From Amorphophallus konjac (taxonomy: Eukaryota; Streptophyta; Magnoliopsida; Alismatales; Araceae), in assembly GCA_022559845.1 (NCBI GenBank), contig CM040126.1:143724064-143788063 (forward strand): DNA of 64,000 nucleotides. Reading direction: 5' to 3'. How positions within the stretch are numbered: position 1 is the stretch's first letter; the number at the start of each line of letters is the position of its first letter. The notes beneath the pieces were generated by a model. It had not been told where the DNA came from. It made no database searches and was given only the letters and a program-made list of their open reading frames with translations. Shown in pieces: positions 22,907-35,042 of the stretch. The translations under genes and the position numbers were made by a program.

Positions 22907-25059
22907 ATGGAACTCATTGTTGATCCTCCGAAGTTTGAAGGTTCGGGTTTCTACAATTGGGTTAATCAGTTCAGAGAATATGTGATGCAAACTAATCCAG
23001 ATCTGTGGATAGTCATTGCACACAGTCCATATGAAGTTCCAAAGGTTGAATCCTTATGGAAAACTTCAGACAGACAAAAATTCTCTGATAATCAGAAGGC
23101 CCTGGAGCTAACTCGAAGGGCTATAAATACTGACAAGTTTCCTTGTGTGCTTGATTGCTGTAGTGCCTCTGAAGTGGTCAAAATGTTAGCAGCCAGCAAG
23201 AGTCGGGATGAAGTGAAATGTCTTATGACTTCAACAGAAGAAGACGAAGACTATGTGGAGGATACTTCGTCACAGGTAAATTCTGACACTGACAATCCTT
23301 CTCTGGAAAGCATGATAGCCTTGAATAAACATTTGTTGATGGAGTATGATAGAATAAAATCTGAGAAGTGGAAACTGAGAAAAGAAATGACCCATGAAGT
23401 TAGACGTCTGAGGGTAGAGAATGAAAACCTTAAGTCTGACATAAATAAAAAAAAGATGAGTTGAACAAGTTGAAATCTGAGAATGAAGATCTTAGAAACA
23501 AACTCATCAGTGAAGACAATTCTTGTAAAGCTTGTGCTATCTTGGAAGAAATGATAAATGAGTTTGATTTTGATCACAATTTGCAAAAGGAACAAATCAA
23601 ATCTCTAAAAGAAGAAAATGTCTACTTGAAAGAACAAAATAAAAAGCTAATGGTTCTTAACACTGTTTTATCTGAAAGATGGATGACAATTGAAAAAGAG
23701 AAATCAGTATTGAAAGAGTGTATCAATTGCAGTGACGAAGAAATTGCTAGTTTTTCAATACACACTGCTGATTTGGAAAAAGAAATTGGTTTGTTAAAAG
23801 AAAAACTGGCTAGTTATGAGAAGGAGAAAGTTGATTCAGAAAATCTTATAATCTCCTTGGACAGTAAAATTACTGAGCTGAATAGTATTTCATCTAAGGT
23901 TGATAAGGATAAAGGCAAAATGAAAATATCCTCTGAAGATGAAGTAAGTGATCAATGTGAAGAGATTGATAACATTTCTGAAATTAAGCAAGCTAAGAAG
24001 AACCAACCGTACACCACTTTTATTCGTAGCTCTGGTTTAGCTAGCACTTCAACTTCTTCTTCATATGTGCATGCTGTTCAGGAAATTTAAAAATGAAATA
24101 AAAATCAGAAAACCCCAAAAACTCAAAGTAATTATCTGCATGCTAAAAACTCATCTGATAAGTGCCATGTTTTAAAGAAATTTAATGGTTCTTGTTCTTG
24201 TCATTATTGTGGTAAGCATGGACACTTTATGAGTGAGTGTTTTGTGATGAAACAAGATGATAGAAAGCATGCTAGAAAAGTTCTGTCTGATCAGAAAAAG
24301 GGTAATCTAAATGTTAAAGAATTTCATGCTAGAAATCATGATTCTAGGAGAAAGAATCTGAATTGTTTTTGTTGTGGGAAGTTTGGCCACATTGCTGCTC
24401 AATGTTGGCAGAATCCGAGAAAGAGATTCAATTCTGAATTTGTTAATTTCCATGTTAACAAAAATACTTTTGATAGAAATAACCTTGGCTCCAGAGGTAA
24501 GCATCCAAGGTACTTCGAATGTGGGAGGCATGGCCACACAGTCAAGGACTGTTGGCATGTTCAGGAAATTAGACTTAATTTTAAATCTGTAAAATTTCCC
24601 GTTTCCAATGATGCTAGTAAGAAACAAAATGTCCATGTAAACAACAGAATAATTCATGCTAAGTTTCATAGGTCTCATGCTGCTGTTGATATGCATCATA
24701 GGACCAGACAATCTGTTGCTTCATGCTTTAACTGTGGAAAGCTAGGTCACAGGGCTGCAACTTGTTGGCTGGCAGGATACCAAAGCCAGACTAGTTTTGG
24801 TAAACAGAATTTCAATTCTGTTAACAAAAATTTCCATGCATATGCATTTAGAACTCCTGCTCATAAGAATGTGCACAAAATAAATTTCAGAACTGCTGCA
24901 TCATGCCACTAATGTGGTCAGATAGGTCATTCAATGAATGATTGTCATGTGATGAGAATTGATAACCTTCATGCACAGAAGTTGGCTACCATACCTGCTA
25001 GGAATGTCACTGTTAATTCAGGACCCAAGACTTCTTGGGTTCCTGCAAGATCACATTGA
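22907..25059 (+). pseudogene. gag: RLC-4 gag with coiled coil and five zinc knuckles, broken
   Basis: The start ATG at 22907 gives MELIVDPPKFEGSGFYNW, the Copia gag N-terminal pattern. A Glu/Lys-rich coiled coil spans about 23330-23900. The frame changes near 23450-23460, in a run of eight A's, which is an indel-prone site. Five knuckles follow in one frame: CHYCGKHGHFMSEC, CFCCGKFGHIAAQC, YFECGRHGHTVKDC (first Cys lost), CFNCGKLGHRAATC, and a fifth with a stop in place of its third residue (24910). Stops also lie at 24088 and 24094. It ends GPKTSWVPARSH then TGA at 25057, the normal SIRE gag end, with no pol after it. Confidence 0.82.
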
Positions 25060-27428
25060 TTGACATGTTACAGGTGTGCCTTGGAAATGAATAAAAGGGG
25101 TTAACCAAGGCACTCAACAAGAAAACCCCAGGATACTACAATTCAGGTCGGTTCTGAACTTTGCTTTAAATTCCATTATCTGAAATTGTGAGCATGAAAA
25201 TTGTGAGTTTCATATTGATTTGCTTGATTGATTGTCGATGATCTCTTCATGTCTAGCTGATCAGTCTGCATTCCAGACTCATCTACTGAATTTTACTTTG
25301 CATATATCTGATGCTCTTCTCTCACTGATTATTGCACTGAATAAATGGGCTGTTAGATGCTCTGCACAATCATTTTTACAGTCGATGCTTTATATGAACC
25401 TTGTGTCAATGGACTGCATGCTTGTTGTTGAATGCATAACTTGTTGATTGTAAATAGTTCTTCAATGTATAGAGTCAATGCATGTGTCTTGTGTCAATGC
25501 ATTGCATGCTTGATCACATACTTGGACTGAGCTTGAATGGGTCAGTTAGTGCATACAGTCAATGCATGTGTCTAGTACTTGCATATATCATCTGCATGAC
25601 TGTCAATGAAATTGATCAATACATAAAGGACTGATTTGCATGACTGTCATTTACCTATTGTCGTAGACTACATGTTTTTCAATGCATAATAGGGCTGCTT
25701 TGCACTGCATTATCATTTGCTTAACCCTGGTATATCAAATGGTATGTTACTAAAAGGTAAGGAAATCTGCCCGGAGGTTTCTACCATGTGTGAGATGGTC
25801 TTTGAGACCAGGTTCTCCGCCGAGTACCATGGGTCCTGTCTTCATGTAGAACAGTGCACTGCATCATATGTTGAAAAATCTGAAAAATGATGAAAATGCT
25901 TATAACTTGGATGCATAAACCTGAATTGATTACATACTTGTCTCATGTATCCTTGGTGCATAGTCTGCATATAGGACAGTATGTTGCATAGCATATCTCT
26001 TGCATCATGATGTCAGGGGGAGCTGAGAGTTCTATTCAATTCATTGAATCCTATTCACTTCTCAGTGTTCTCATTCAAATGATTCATATTCTTTGACATC
26101 AGTTGCTCATTGAACCATATTGCCAATTGCTATCTTTTCCCCATCATCTTCACTAAACAACAGCCTTGCATCTGGTTTAGTACATTGAATGGTGATTATT
26201 GCAATTGTTCACTTATAAGAATCACACTTATAAATTGAAAGGAACTAAAGGTTTAACCTTTATAAATTGGAGAGTTAAGTGTCTGCACTTCAGAATTTAA
26301 GATAAAAGAAAACTTTTATAGCTCTTAATCTTTATCTCATGGCTAAAATAGAAAAAGTTTTTTGTAATGCCTAAATATGTTGAACTGGATATGTCTAGAA
26401 CAGGCTAATAAGAGTGTGTACTGATTTTTTAAACAATCACTCTAAAAGAATTAAGGGCAGCAGTAAATAAGATCATTAATGTTAAGAACTGAACACAGTG
26501 ACAGAGCAATGGCTGATTGCACTGAGAAACTGTGAACTCCTCCGAAGAAGCAGGAGAATTCACATGTCATGAGGTGATTCAGAATATCTCTGTTCATAGG
26601 GTCAAATCTATAGGGGGAGTCCTCACCAAGTAACTGAGGGTACTGGCCTCTAATCAAGGTGTACCCTTAATGTCAAAAGTGAAGACTATCATTTGTGGGT
26701 TCTGATCTGAAATAGGTCTAGTAGTTTATGCCTAGTAACTGGGGGTACCTGCCTCTGATCAAGGTGTACACCTAATGTCAACAGCATAAATGCCACTGAT
26801 CTATTTACTTAGTTCAGGTTCTGAAAAATTCAAAAGTAAAAATCAAACTGCTATAACCCTTCGAAAAATCAAAAGTCAATGAGTGAAAATTATTTTCAAT
26901 ACATATTCAAACTGCCATTCTTGATCTTCCATGTTTAATCGCAAAAGGGTATTATTTCTGACTTATCTATTAATACCATGTGCCCTAGATTCATTGCTAT
27001 AAATGGAATCTATAAACTCTTTTTCAGGGGTCAGATGTTTTACTCTAGATTTATCACTGTTAAACCTGAATTTTTATCAAAATTGTATGTTGCTGATTCT
27101 TATACTTTAACAGTTGTTTATAATCATGCTTTCTTTCTGAACCTATGATTCAGCTGTTGTCAAGTGACCCTCCTACCTTCTCTACCTTTGTTTATCTGTT
27201 CATATTCCTTCTCAAAGGGGGAGCATTTATTTAGGGGGAGAAATAACTCAGGGGGAGTCATACCTTCACGGGGAGTTTATTGCTCTAGAAGTCACATGCA
27301 TGCATACTGCCATGTTGCACACATGTTTTTTTCTTCTGTTCTTCCCTTTTCGATTATGTCAAAGGGGGAGAAAATTTTGTGTGTGACTCACTGTCACTAT
27401 TTATTGCCATCATCAAAAAGGGGGAGAA
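25060..27428 (+). other. RLC-4 non-coding 3' region with polypurine tracts and structured blocks
   Basis: No ORF over about 70 codons is credible and no pol motif is seen. GGGGGAG tracts occur near 26014, 26612, 27218, 27233, 27251, 27364 and 27419; the last abuts the 3' LTR. Blocks at 25750-25858 and 26502-26595 align with RLC-2. A 48-bp unit (agtaactgRgggtac...) is present at 26629-26676 and again at 26734-26781, each with a ggtac/gtacc-type inverted pair. Confidence 0.65.
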
Positions 27429-30400
27429 TGTTGTGCCCCTTAGGCACAAGCATGTGCTATGTTGCTTTGATGATAGCAATGCTATTTGATTTTGATGATA
27501 GCAAGACAGTGAGTGCATTTGAGTGCATTTGATATTGTATTTTGATGATAGCAATGCTATTGTGTTTTGATGATTGCAATAAACAAAGTGCATTTCTGTG
27601 CATTCTTATCCTTGAGCATTCTGCATATGATAGCAACATGAATGATGATGTTTAGCATTAATGGCATTTGTTCTTTATATATCTGAATTGTATTTTGTCA
27701 GATATCATGTCTCTGCATGTATCTGCATAGTCTGAATGTCTCTGCATGTATCTACATAGTCTGAATGTCTCTGCATGTATCTGCATAGTCTGAATAGCAG
27801 TAAGTGCTAGTCTCTACATTGGAAGTGTGCATCATTTGCATTCAAGCCTTGAAGTCTGTACATCATGTTCATTCAGTTCACTTCAAGTCTGTCAGCCGTG
27901 TGCATTATTTCATTATTTCATCTATCTACACTCTGCTTAGTTAGTATGAACAGTAGTGGGTCGACCCACCCTTGTTGATGCGTCGACCCATCAGAACACT
28001 GACTGTCTGGGTATCAAAGTCTGTACATCAGCTTGATCGAGTAAGTCTGTACAGCATGCCTTAGTGTTCATATCATTAAGTCTGTACATTGGCATCTCTT
28101 CTTCAAGTCTGTACACCGGGCATCTTCTAATTGAAGTCTGTACAGCCAATGCACTTAACTGAAGTCTATACACTGGTTTGTCTAACTTCAACTCTATACA
28201 TCCGATTACTATTGCAGTGTTCACCAAGTCTATACATCAGCATAGTGGAACTTCAAAGTCTATACTGCCTCTGCGTGTTCTTTGCATTCCATTCACATTC
28301 CATTCACTACTGTTTACATTTCGCATATGTCATGGGTCGATACATCCTCTGATGGGTCGACTCCTTCAGCAGTCATGCTTAAGAACTCACGTCCATACAC
28401 TGGAAACTCTTCAATTGATTGAGTCTATACATTGTCCTAGGCTAAGTGTGTACAACGTCTCATTCATGCTTTGATTAATGAAGTCTGTACATCAGTCTTC
28501 ACATTCTAAGTCTATACAGCCGTTGGGTTTGGACTCAGAGTCTATACACTCGATTCACCTTTGAATTGGTCAAGTGTGTACACTCCTTCACTGTAGCTCT
28601 CACGTATCCAAAGTCTACACATCGTGAAAGTCTATACATTCTTCACTGACTTTCGTTCAAGCAAAGTCTATACATTGGGGTCTTTCCCTACGTTTCATAA
28701 GTGAAGTCTGTACATCAGTTTCTGAAGCCTGAAGTCTATACACTCCAGCCTATTCCTACGATCAAGCCTTCAGCTACACTCTAAGTCCATACATTGGCTT
28801 CGCTTCATCAAGTCTGTACACTGACTCGCTTCAGGTCCCTAAAGTCTGTACATCCACAGTGAAATCCAAAGTCTATACATTGGTCTTCACATTGAAAGCC
28901 TATACATTGCTGGATGATCAAGTCTGTACATTGGGGGGCTTTTCCTACGCTTGGCCAAGTCTATACACTCATACCTTTCCCTACGTTTTGCTGGCCAAGT
29001 CTATACATCGCTGAGTCTGTACATTGCTTACAGCTCACACGTTCAAAGCCTAAAGTCTGTACAGCGTGAAGTCTATACATTGGGTTCAACTCTTCAAAGT
29101 CTGTACAGTGGCTTCGCATCGGCAAGTCTGTACATCGGCTTCACTCATTCAAGTCTATACATCCACAGTGGATCTTCAAGTCTGTACATCCATAGTGGAA
29201 CTTCGAAGTCTGTACATCGGCTTCACTCATTCAAGTCTATACATCCACAGTGGATCTTCAAGTCTGTACATCCACAGTGGAACTTCGAAGTCTGTACACT
29301 GCTTGAGCCTCAACAAGTCTGTACATCGCCTTAAGCATTTCAAGTCTATTCATTGGCTCAAGCTTCCAAGTCTGTACACTGGTTCAAAGTCTACACAACT
29401 CCTCTTTGATTCTACGTCTTTACATTCGTTTTAAGGCAAAGTTTGTACATTACCTTTGTGCTTCAAAGCCTGTCGATTGAAGAGTCTACACACTGGTTGT
29501 TCACACGTCCCTATAGTCTGAAGTCTCTACATTGCATATAAGCATGAAAGTCTGTACAGTGGGCAAGTGTGTACATCCATCAGTGAACACATCAAGTCTA
29601 TACACCGTATGTGTTCATCTGATCTTCATGAAGTCTATACACCGCGTGTGTTCAGCTGTGTTTCATGAAGTCTATACATCGCTTGCCTTCATCCGATCAT
29701 CATGAAGTCTACACAGCGCCTGCCTTCATCTGAGGCTTATGAAGCCTTTGTATTCATTAAGTCTATACACTGCGTTGTGCATACTTTACATTGCTTTCGC
29801 CTTCACAGCAAAGTCTGTACAATGCTTTGCATTCTTCAGAGTCTGTACAGGGTTTTAGACTTAAACTGATAGCTTAATCCGATACTCTTGTCTGTCTGAC
29901 AGGGACTGAAGAGGCTAATGAAGGGCACGTGATCCGAGGTGCCTGGCTCGTGATCCAAGGATGGACGAGATACCAGGATGCTGCCACGTGGTCCGAATTT
30001 TTAGGGCAGGAAATGTGGAAGCCACACGCGCCCATTGTGCCTGCTGCTGCTGCTGCTATATATACGAGCCTTCTTCCACTAAAGAAGACTGGTCGAAAAA
30101 AAAAAGGAGCAAAGCCTATACATCCAGTCTGAGAGTGCAGAGAGGTCTTCGATCTAGAGAAAAAGAAAAAGAGAAGAAGAGAAGTGCAGCAGAGAAGAAA
30201 GAGAAAGAGAGAGAGTGAAGAAAGAGAGTGAGATCGAGGGAGATCTGTTCTTGATGGACCGTGGATCAAATCCAGGCCATCCAGCTCTTTAAGAGCCACA
30301 TTGTGCTTCATTGCTTACAGCTTTCCGATTGTTGTCTTGTTCTATTTTCTGTTTTCTATTTTGCATCCTTGTTCAAGCTGTTAGTCAGCGGATTGCAGAG

Positions 30401-30992
30401 GTGCTGTCTCTGGATGGCTAAGCTGTATTGCCCAGCGGTTTGCAGTGGAGGATTCCACTGGACAGCAAGCTGTGTTGCTCAGCGGGGCGAGGAGGATTCC
30501 TCGGACGGCAAGCTGTGTTGCCCAGCAATTGTATGACAAGCTGTGATGCCCAGCTGTTCATGCTGTGAGTCAGCGGAAGCCACACTCGGTTTGAGTGTGG
30601 GGTGGATGTAGGTCTGCTGGACCGAACCACCTAAAAACCCATTGTGCAGTGGTTTGATATATTTGTGGTTTGCTTCCGTTAGATGATTGATTAGGGGCGC
30701 ACTAAGTGTTGGCTTTCTGGTTGAGCAGAAAAGTTGATAAGCTCTCTTAGAGTGTCTTAATCTGTTAAGTAATCGAAATTCAAATTGAGCTATAGTTCGT
30801 CTAACTTGTCTTGTTAGAGTGCTCACTGTCTGTTTGTTTAATTCCGCATCTGCTAATTAGTCTTCCAGATTTGATAAATCTGTCTAGTTAGAATTCTAAA
30901 TAGTTAGTGAGCCTAATATTTTAATTGGGTGAAAGTTTTTATAGGCCATATTCATTCACCCCCCCCTCTGAATACTTGCACCGAACCCATCA
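27429..30992 (+). mobile_element. RLC-4 3' LTR
   Basis: This starts after the polypurine tract aaaaagggggagaa and ends ccgaacccatca before the ataaa duplication. It is collinear with 19147-22687 throughout, including the motif array (27851-29856), TATA box (30057-30065) and hairpin ladder. An extra agctgtgatgcccag unit near 30539-30555 shows length change in the ladder. Confidence 0.95.
27851..29856 (+). repeat. AGTCTRTACA motif array in RLC-4 3' LTR
   Basis: This is the second copy of the U3 array. Motif order and spacing match the 5' LTR. The RLC-4 LTRs differ both inside and between motifs, for example some Gs and As in the R position are switched between the two LTRs. Confidence 0.93.
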
Positions 30993-30997
30993 ATAAA

Positions 30998-32208
30998 TGG
31001 CCAGCTAACCGTGACAAATAGCGCTCAAAGGTGACAAATGAGTGCTAGTGGTGACAAATGGCTAAAGGCGACTGCTCAGGGCAAGAGGAAAGTGATCAAA
31101 GGCGATGGCTTTTGCGGCTAAGGGTGACAAATGAGCGGTAAGGTAGACAAATGGGAAATAAGGGTGACAAATAGCTTCTCAACGGTGACAAATGGACAGT
31201 AAGGCTGAAAAATAGACTGGAAGGCTGAATTACAAAAATCTTGTGTCTAACACGCACCCAAGTTTGAAGGCCAATGTTTTGGCACGTGATCGAAGGTTCT
31301 CTAAAGAAGAATGTTCTCTCTCCTGACACATGGACAAATGAGAAATTGGAAAATTGAACTTTTCATATCCAGAAGAATTTCAGAGCTCCTACTTTATAAA
31401 TTGGAGCCTTCTTCTTCCGAAGAAGGGTACGCTGCAAGAAAGCTGTGGGAGAGACTGTGAAGAAGAAAAAGAGAACTTCAGAGAGAGAAGAGTGAGCAAC
31501 ATATTTTAAAGGATATCTTTGAGAGAGACTGTGAGAAGAAGAAGAGAAAAAGAAAGAGAGAGTTCGTGAGAATTTGTGTGCCGTCGGAGTGCATTGAAGA
31601 TCTGCTGTCCTTTGGCCTCTATATCAAATCCAAGCCATTTTGCTCCTTCAGAGCTACATTTGTTTTATTCCTTCCGTTATTCCTTTGCTTTGTTTTTTTT
31701 GTTTCCTTGAGTTTCTTCCGATGCTCTGTTTAGAGATCGGGTTAAGCAAGCTGTGAGGCTTTGCGATGTAGCAACTTGTGAGGCTCAGTGGTGTAAGCAA
31801 GTTGTGAGGCTCAACGGTTGTAGGGATTGGTTCCCCGAAGCTGTGGATCAACGGTTCAAGCTGTGTGTCAGTGGAATCCTTACTCGGGTTGAGTGGGGGT
31901 GGATGTAGGTCTGCTTGGTACGGATTGAAGCACCTAAAAATCCATTGTGCTGTGTGATTTGTTTGTGAGCTTGATCCTTATCTTATAACCCCCCTTCGCA
32001 GGTTGGTGTGTGTGTGGATTCTATAGTTCAATTTCACCGTGTGCTAAGTGCTCGATATCAGTTTTGTATGAGTCTTCAGTTCTATTCAGTGAAAAGAGGT
32101 CTCAAGTATTAGCTTCCGTTCTTGCTGAGTTGTGTGGTTTTAAATTGAGCCAAATTTTTATATGGGGATCTATTCACCCCCCCTATAGATCCCGTATTGC
32201 ACCCAACA
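30998..32208 (+). mobile_element. RLC-2 3' LTR, piece 3 of 3
   Basis: This resumes the ggtgacaaatRg array (31008-31215), then has a TATA box at 31393-31400 (tttataaa), a purine-rich leader, repeated caagctgtgaggct units (31745-31870), the hairpin and gtaggtctg block (31879-31960), and the end ...cacccaaca at 32208. Its last 240 bp match 2023-2259. Confidence 0.9.
31393..31400 (+). promoter_or_regulatory. TATA box of RLC-2 3' LTR
   Basis: tttataaa precedes ttggagccttcttcttcc, as in RLC-4. It is the only promoter left in RLC-2, since the left LTR has lost this region, so transcripts would run rightward out of the element. Confidence 0.65.
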
Positions 32209-33094
32209 ATTAGATCAAGCAAATCTGCATGATCCCAGAGGACGTCAGGTTCAAACCACCATGTTGGTACCTGTTTGTCCACAGTTACCGCATCGCTATA
32301 ATCCCTTGCTCCTTCTATGAGTCTGATTTGATCGAGGGTATGGTAACTGTCAAACCCCATGATAATGCTATTTGACCATGACCTCCTATTAGTGTATGAT
32401 GTTCGTTCCAAACGAACTCACACGACCCTGACCAGGGATTTAGTGGAGCGTCAGTGTCTTGACCCATTAATTATCTGATATATACTTAATAGTGAGCGAT
32501 CCCCTCTTGACCATTGACGATTTTCACACGTATCTTGACATGGTCAGTGACTTGGCATTTCATGACTTATGGTTAAAGTCGCTTAACCAAGTATAAAATC
32601 ATGCCAGTCTAGTGTAAGATCCAATCAATGTCTCAGGTCAAAGGACCAACGATGCTACTAAGATAATTGGATCTTCAGTTGACATTAGGTATAATTAACC
32701 ATCTAAATATCCAATGGCAGATCAGTCCAATATATATCCTCTTATGACATACACCTACACATATGTGTTGGTGTCCCGCACCAGTGACCATGAGACTGTT
32801 CACCCACAAATCATGTGTACTGGTTTAATAGGTAATCAATGTCCCTAAGTGATTACCCTCCAACTAGGGACAATTTCAAGGTATGTGTCCATGTAAAGTC
32901 AGTCTCATGATCGAGATCCTATCTCAAGTTAACTTTACAACCACATATCCTAGGGACAACGTAAAGTAATATATAATTACAAAATTTCACCCAAATACCA
33001 CTTTATTAATGATGAAAAAGTTGTACAACTATCGAGTCTACCTGACCCAAAACTGGCCTGTAGGACACCCAATACTAACATTTTCATATTCACC
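32209..33094 (-). mobile_element. Possible inverted LTR fragment, family unknown
   Basis: On the minus strand the segment begins TGTTAGTATTGGGTGTCC (from 33094 leftward), which looks like a plant Copia LTR start. It continues with an AT-rich stretch containing ttaataaagtgg, a possible polyadenylation region. The other end is cut by RLC-2. No partner LTR, primer site or coding domain is visible, so the call rests on the terminal sequence alone. Confidence 0.3.
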
Positions 33095-34230
33095 CTTCGT
33101 TGCGGTGGAGTGGCTTGGTGTTGTTGAGCATGTAGAGTTACCAATCGGGCAATATGCATTGCATTAGATGGCTGGTGTTGTGATTTTAGGCATGTTTTGA
33201 GCCGAGATCTACAAGGTAATGGGCAGTTGCCAGGCTAAGAGATAGAGAGGGCCTGTGCTCCAGAATTGAGGCATTTGAGTCCTTCCCATTCTAATCCCTG
33301 GACTCAGTTGACCAAGTTGGAGATTAATGTGTGGCAGATGCTAGAATTTTTCCTGCCCTGGCCATGTAAGTGGTGCAAAGTTGCATAGCGGAAGCGTGGT
33401 GGGCCCATAACCCACAGGCTCTAAGATCGAAATGGAAGCAAAGAATTGAAACGCCTCGATGGTGAGTAGAATTTTGGAGATTTTCTGATCAGTTAATCAG
33501 GGTTGTCCCCTATTATGAGATCATTTTGGCTATAAGGGTGTTGCAGTCAGGTTGCGTTCGCACTAGCCTTTTCATGAAGTGTGCAGTGCAGCTTATAGTA
33601 GAGCTGGTTGGCAGTTGAAGTTGTGCAGATTGTGAGCAATTGGATTGGTTATGAGGCGGAGTGAGAATATATTGCCCAGAATTACAAAATTGTTTGACCA
33701 ACTCTAGTTAATGTTTGTGTCCTCGAGGTGGACTCACAGGGTAAGAGATGCGTATGTTAAAGAAATGGTTCTTGGGTTCTGGGAAGGATGTTGTTTGGTG
33801 TGCCGACTTATCCACGGTGATGGCAACTTGGGGCCCAGTCGAGCGGAGATGATGGTTGTTGAAAGAAAGAACCTAGCTATAGTTGAGACTAGGAATGGCT
33901 GGAGGTGGGTATAGGTTGCGCCATTATGAACCAGATAGTGTGGAGAATGAAGGCACTTCTCTATTCGAAGGATGTGTGCCTAGAGTTGTGAAGTTGCAAG
34001 TATTATTAGTTGGTTCTAGTGGCTTCGTGGTGTGTGAACTCTGAGAGTTAGCTAGTGTTAGTTGGTCAGGGGTGGAAGGAGCATGAGATAGACATTTCCC
34101 TAGTGTAAGGAGTCCCAGGAATGAGGATTGGGAGGGCAGACTCTGCATTGTTTTGACTTAGAAAGAGATTTGTGAAGCTCTAAGATTATAGTGTTATGGT
34201 TAGGGATCTCGAGGTTGTGAGAATGACCTC
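33095..34230. other. Unassigned decayed sequence
   Basis: No ORF with a recognisable domain is seen on either strand, and no clear LTR or inverted terminal repeat. It contains the initiator tRNA-Met pseudogene at 33375-33446. The rest is probably old degraded repeat or intergenic DNA. Confidence 0.5.
33375..33446 (+). pseudogene. Initiator tRNA-Met (CAT) pseudogene
   Basis: About 32 bases (33387-33418) match what I know of the plant initiator tRNA: the end of the D-arm, a complete anticodon arm with loop CCCATAA between gtggg and cccac, and the start of the variable loop. The T-loop word atcgaaa is kept at 33426-33432. The T-stem (ctaag against tggaa) and the acceptor stem no longer pair, so it is not a working tRNA. 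It is a diverged copy. Confidence 0.75.
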
Positions 34231-35002
34231 ATCATGCCCCCCTTGAGGAAGTAGAGCAAGTAAGAGAGTTCGGTAGGAAGTAGAGAGGGGAAATCTAACC
34301 GCCCACATGGAGAGGACAAACGAGGTCTGACCCGACCCAACGAGGCCCAGTTCCTTAAAGTGGTAGCCCTCGGGCCCACTAAAGATAAGCCTAATAACTC
34401 ACTCGGAACACGTACTTCCTAGGCGGCCTTTGGGTTGGGAAGTTCGAGCATCAGTTCGATCGGGAGAGCTCCATCGGAGCCCCGTACTTTCTACCCAGAT
34501 CACGCACTCATCGCTCGGGAAGACATCTCTTGATCCAGTGCCTCATGCTCGGGCCAACTGATGGAAGCTTATATGTACGGCCGTTACGTGTCCCTTAAAA
34601 GCTAGGAGCTCAAGAGGATAGGGGAGATCAAGAGTCCGCATGCTATAAAGAGCCCGCAAGGAGGACATAACCCCCCCGAAACTCCTCAGCTTATAGGGAT
34701 CATTCACTCAATGGGCCATTATTTAAACTAGAAGAACCCTCCTGAGAGAAGGTAAGCCAAGAACCCTGAGCATGAACCACTTCACCTTTTGGTGGAGAGG
34801 GATCTCGCGTTCCCATCTTCTTCCTAACTATTCCCTTTGCACCAGTGCTCTACTACATTTGCTGACTTAAGCATCGGAGGGTCTTCCCCGGGGATCTATC
34901 CCTAGGCACCTCTGACTTGTTTCCATTCTTGCAGTTCACACTTCAAGGATATGTGGTCATCTTCCTCCCCGCTCAGGAGTAGCGCGAGATCGCCCCTCTT
35001 CA
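34231..35002 (+). mobile_element. RLG-5 5' LTR (left end uncertain)
   Basis: The LTR ends ctcttca just before the Tat primer site. A TATA box, ctataaag, lies at 34643-34650. The left limit is set where the sequence changes character near cccccttgagg and may be off by a few hundred bases. Confidence 0.55.
34643..34650 (+). promoter_or_regulatory. TATA box of RLG-5 LTR
   Basis: ctataaag sits in gcatgctataaagagcccg about 360 bases before the LTR end, a normal place for an LTR promoter. Confidence 0.5.
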
Positions 35003-35004
35003 TC

Positions 35005-35021
35005 TGGCGCCGTCTGTGGGA
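35005..35021 (+). other. Primer-binding site, RLG-5 (Tat type)
   Basis: tggcgccgtctgtggga lies two bases after the LTR end. This TGGCGCC site is characteristic of Tat/Athila Ty3/Gypsy elements, unlike the tRNA-Met sites in the rest of the window. Confidence 0.85.
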
Positions 35022-35042
35022 AACGAATAAATAGCCATCATT

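Larger units (their letters stand above)
19147..30992 (+). mobile_element. RLC-4, complete gag-only SIRE-type Copia element
   Basis: LTRs of 3,541 and 3,564 bp (19147-22687 and 27429-30992) flank a 4.7-kb internal region. The target duplication ataaa lies at 19142-19146 and 30993-30997. The internal region has an initiator tRNA-Met primer site, a gag with a coiled coil and five zinc knuckles, then about 2.4 kb of non-coding DNA with repeated polypurine tracts. No pol domain exists in any frame, so it is non-autonomous. The LTRs differ by scattered substitutions and small indels, so it is younger than RLG-3 but not new. Confidence 0.95.
2023..32208 (+). mobile_element. RLC-2, gag-only SIRE-type Copia element, interrupted by two insertions
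   Basis: The element consists of a truncated 5' LTR (2023-2259), an internal region (2260-8417) and a 3' LTR in three pieces (8418-8861, 18415-19146, 30998-32208; about 2.4 kb once joined). The last 240 bp of the 3' LTR match 2023-2259 closely, which proves the pairing. The internal region holds a broken gag and about 2.5 kb of non-coding sequence. No protease, integrase, reverse transcriptase or RNase H is recognisable, so it needs help in trans. Its 3' LTR is the target for RLG-3 and RLC-4. The 3' flank after the terminal aaca is attag; the left flank is lost. Confidence 0.9.

Noticed and set aside
33375..33446. Functional initiator tRNA gene
   Set aside because: The acceptor and T stems do not pair, so it is annotated as a pseudogene.
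34231..34260. Exact left end of the RLG-5 LTR
   Set aside because: No partner LTR is in the window, so no precise terminus or target duplication can be claimed.
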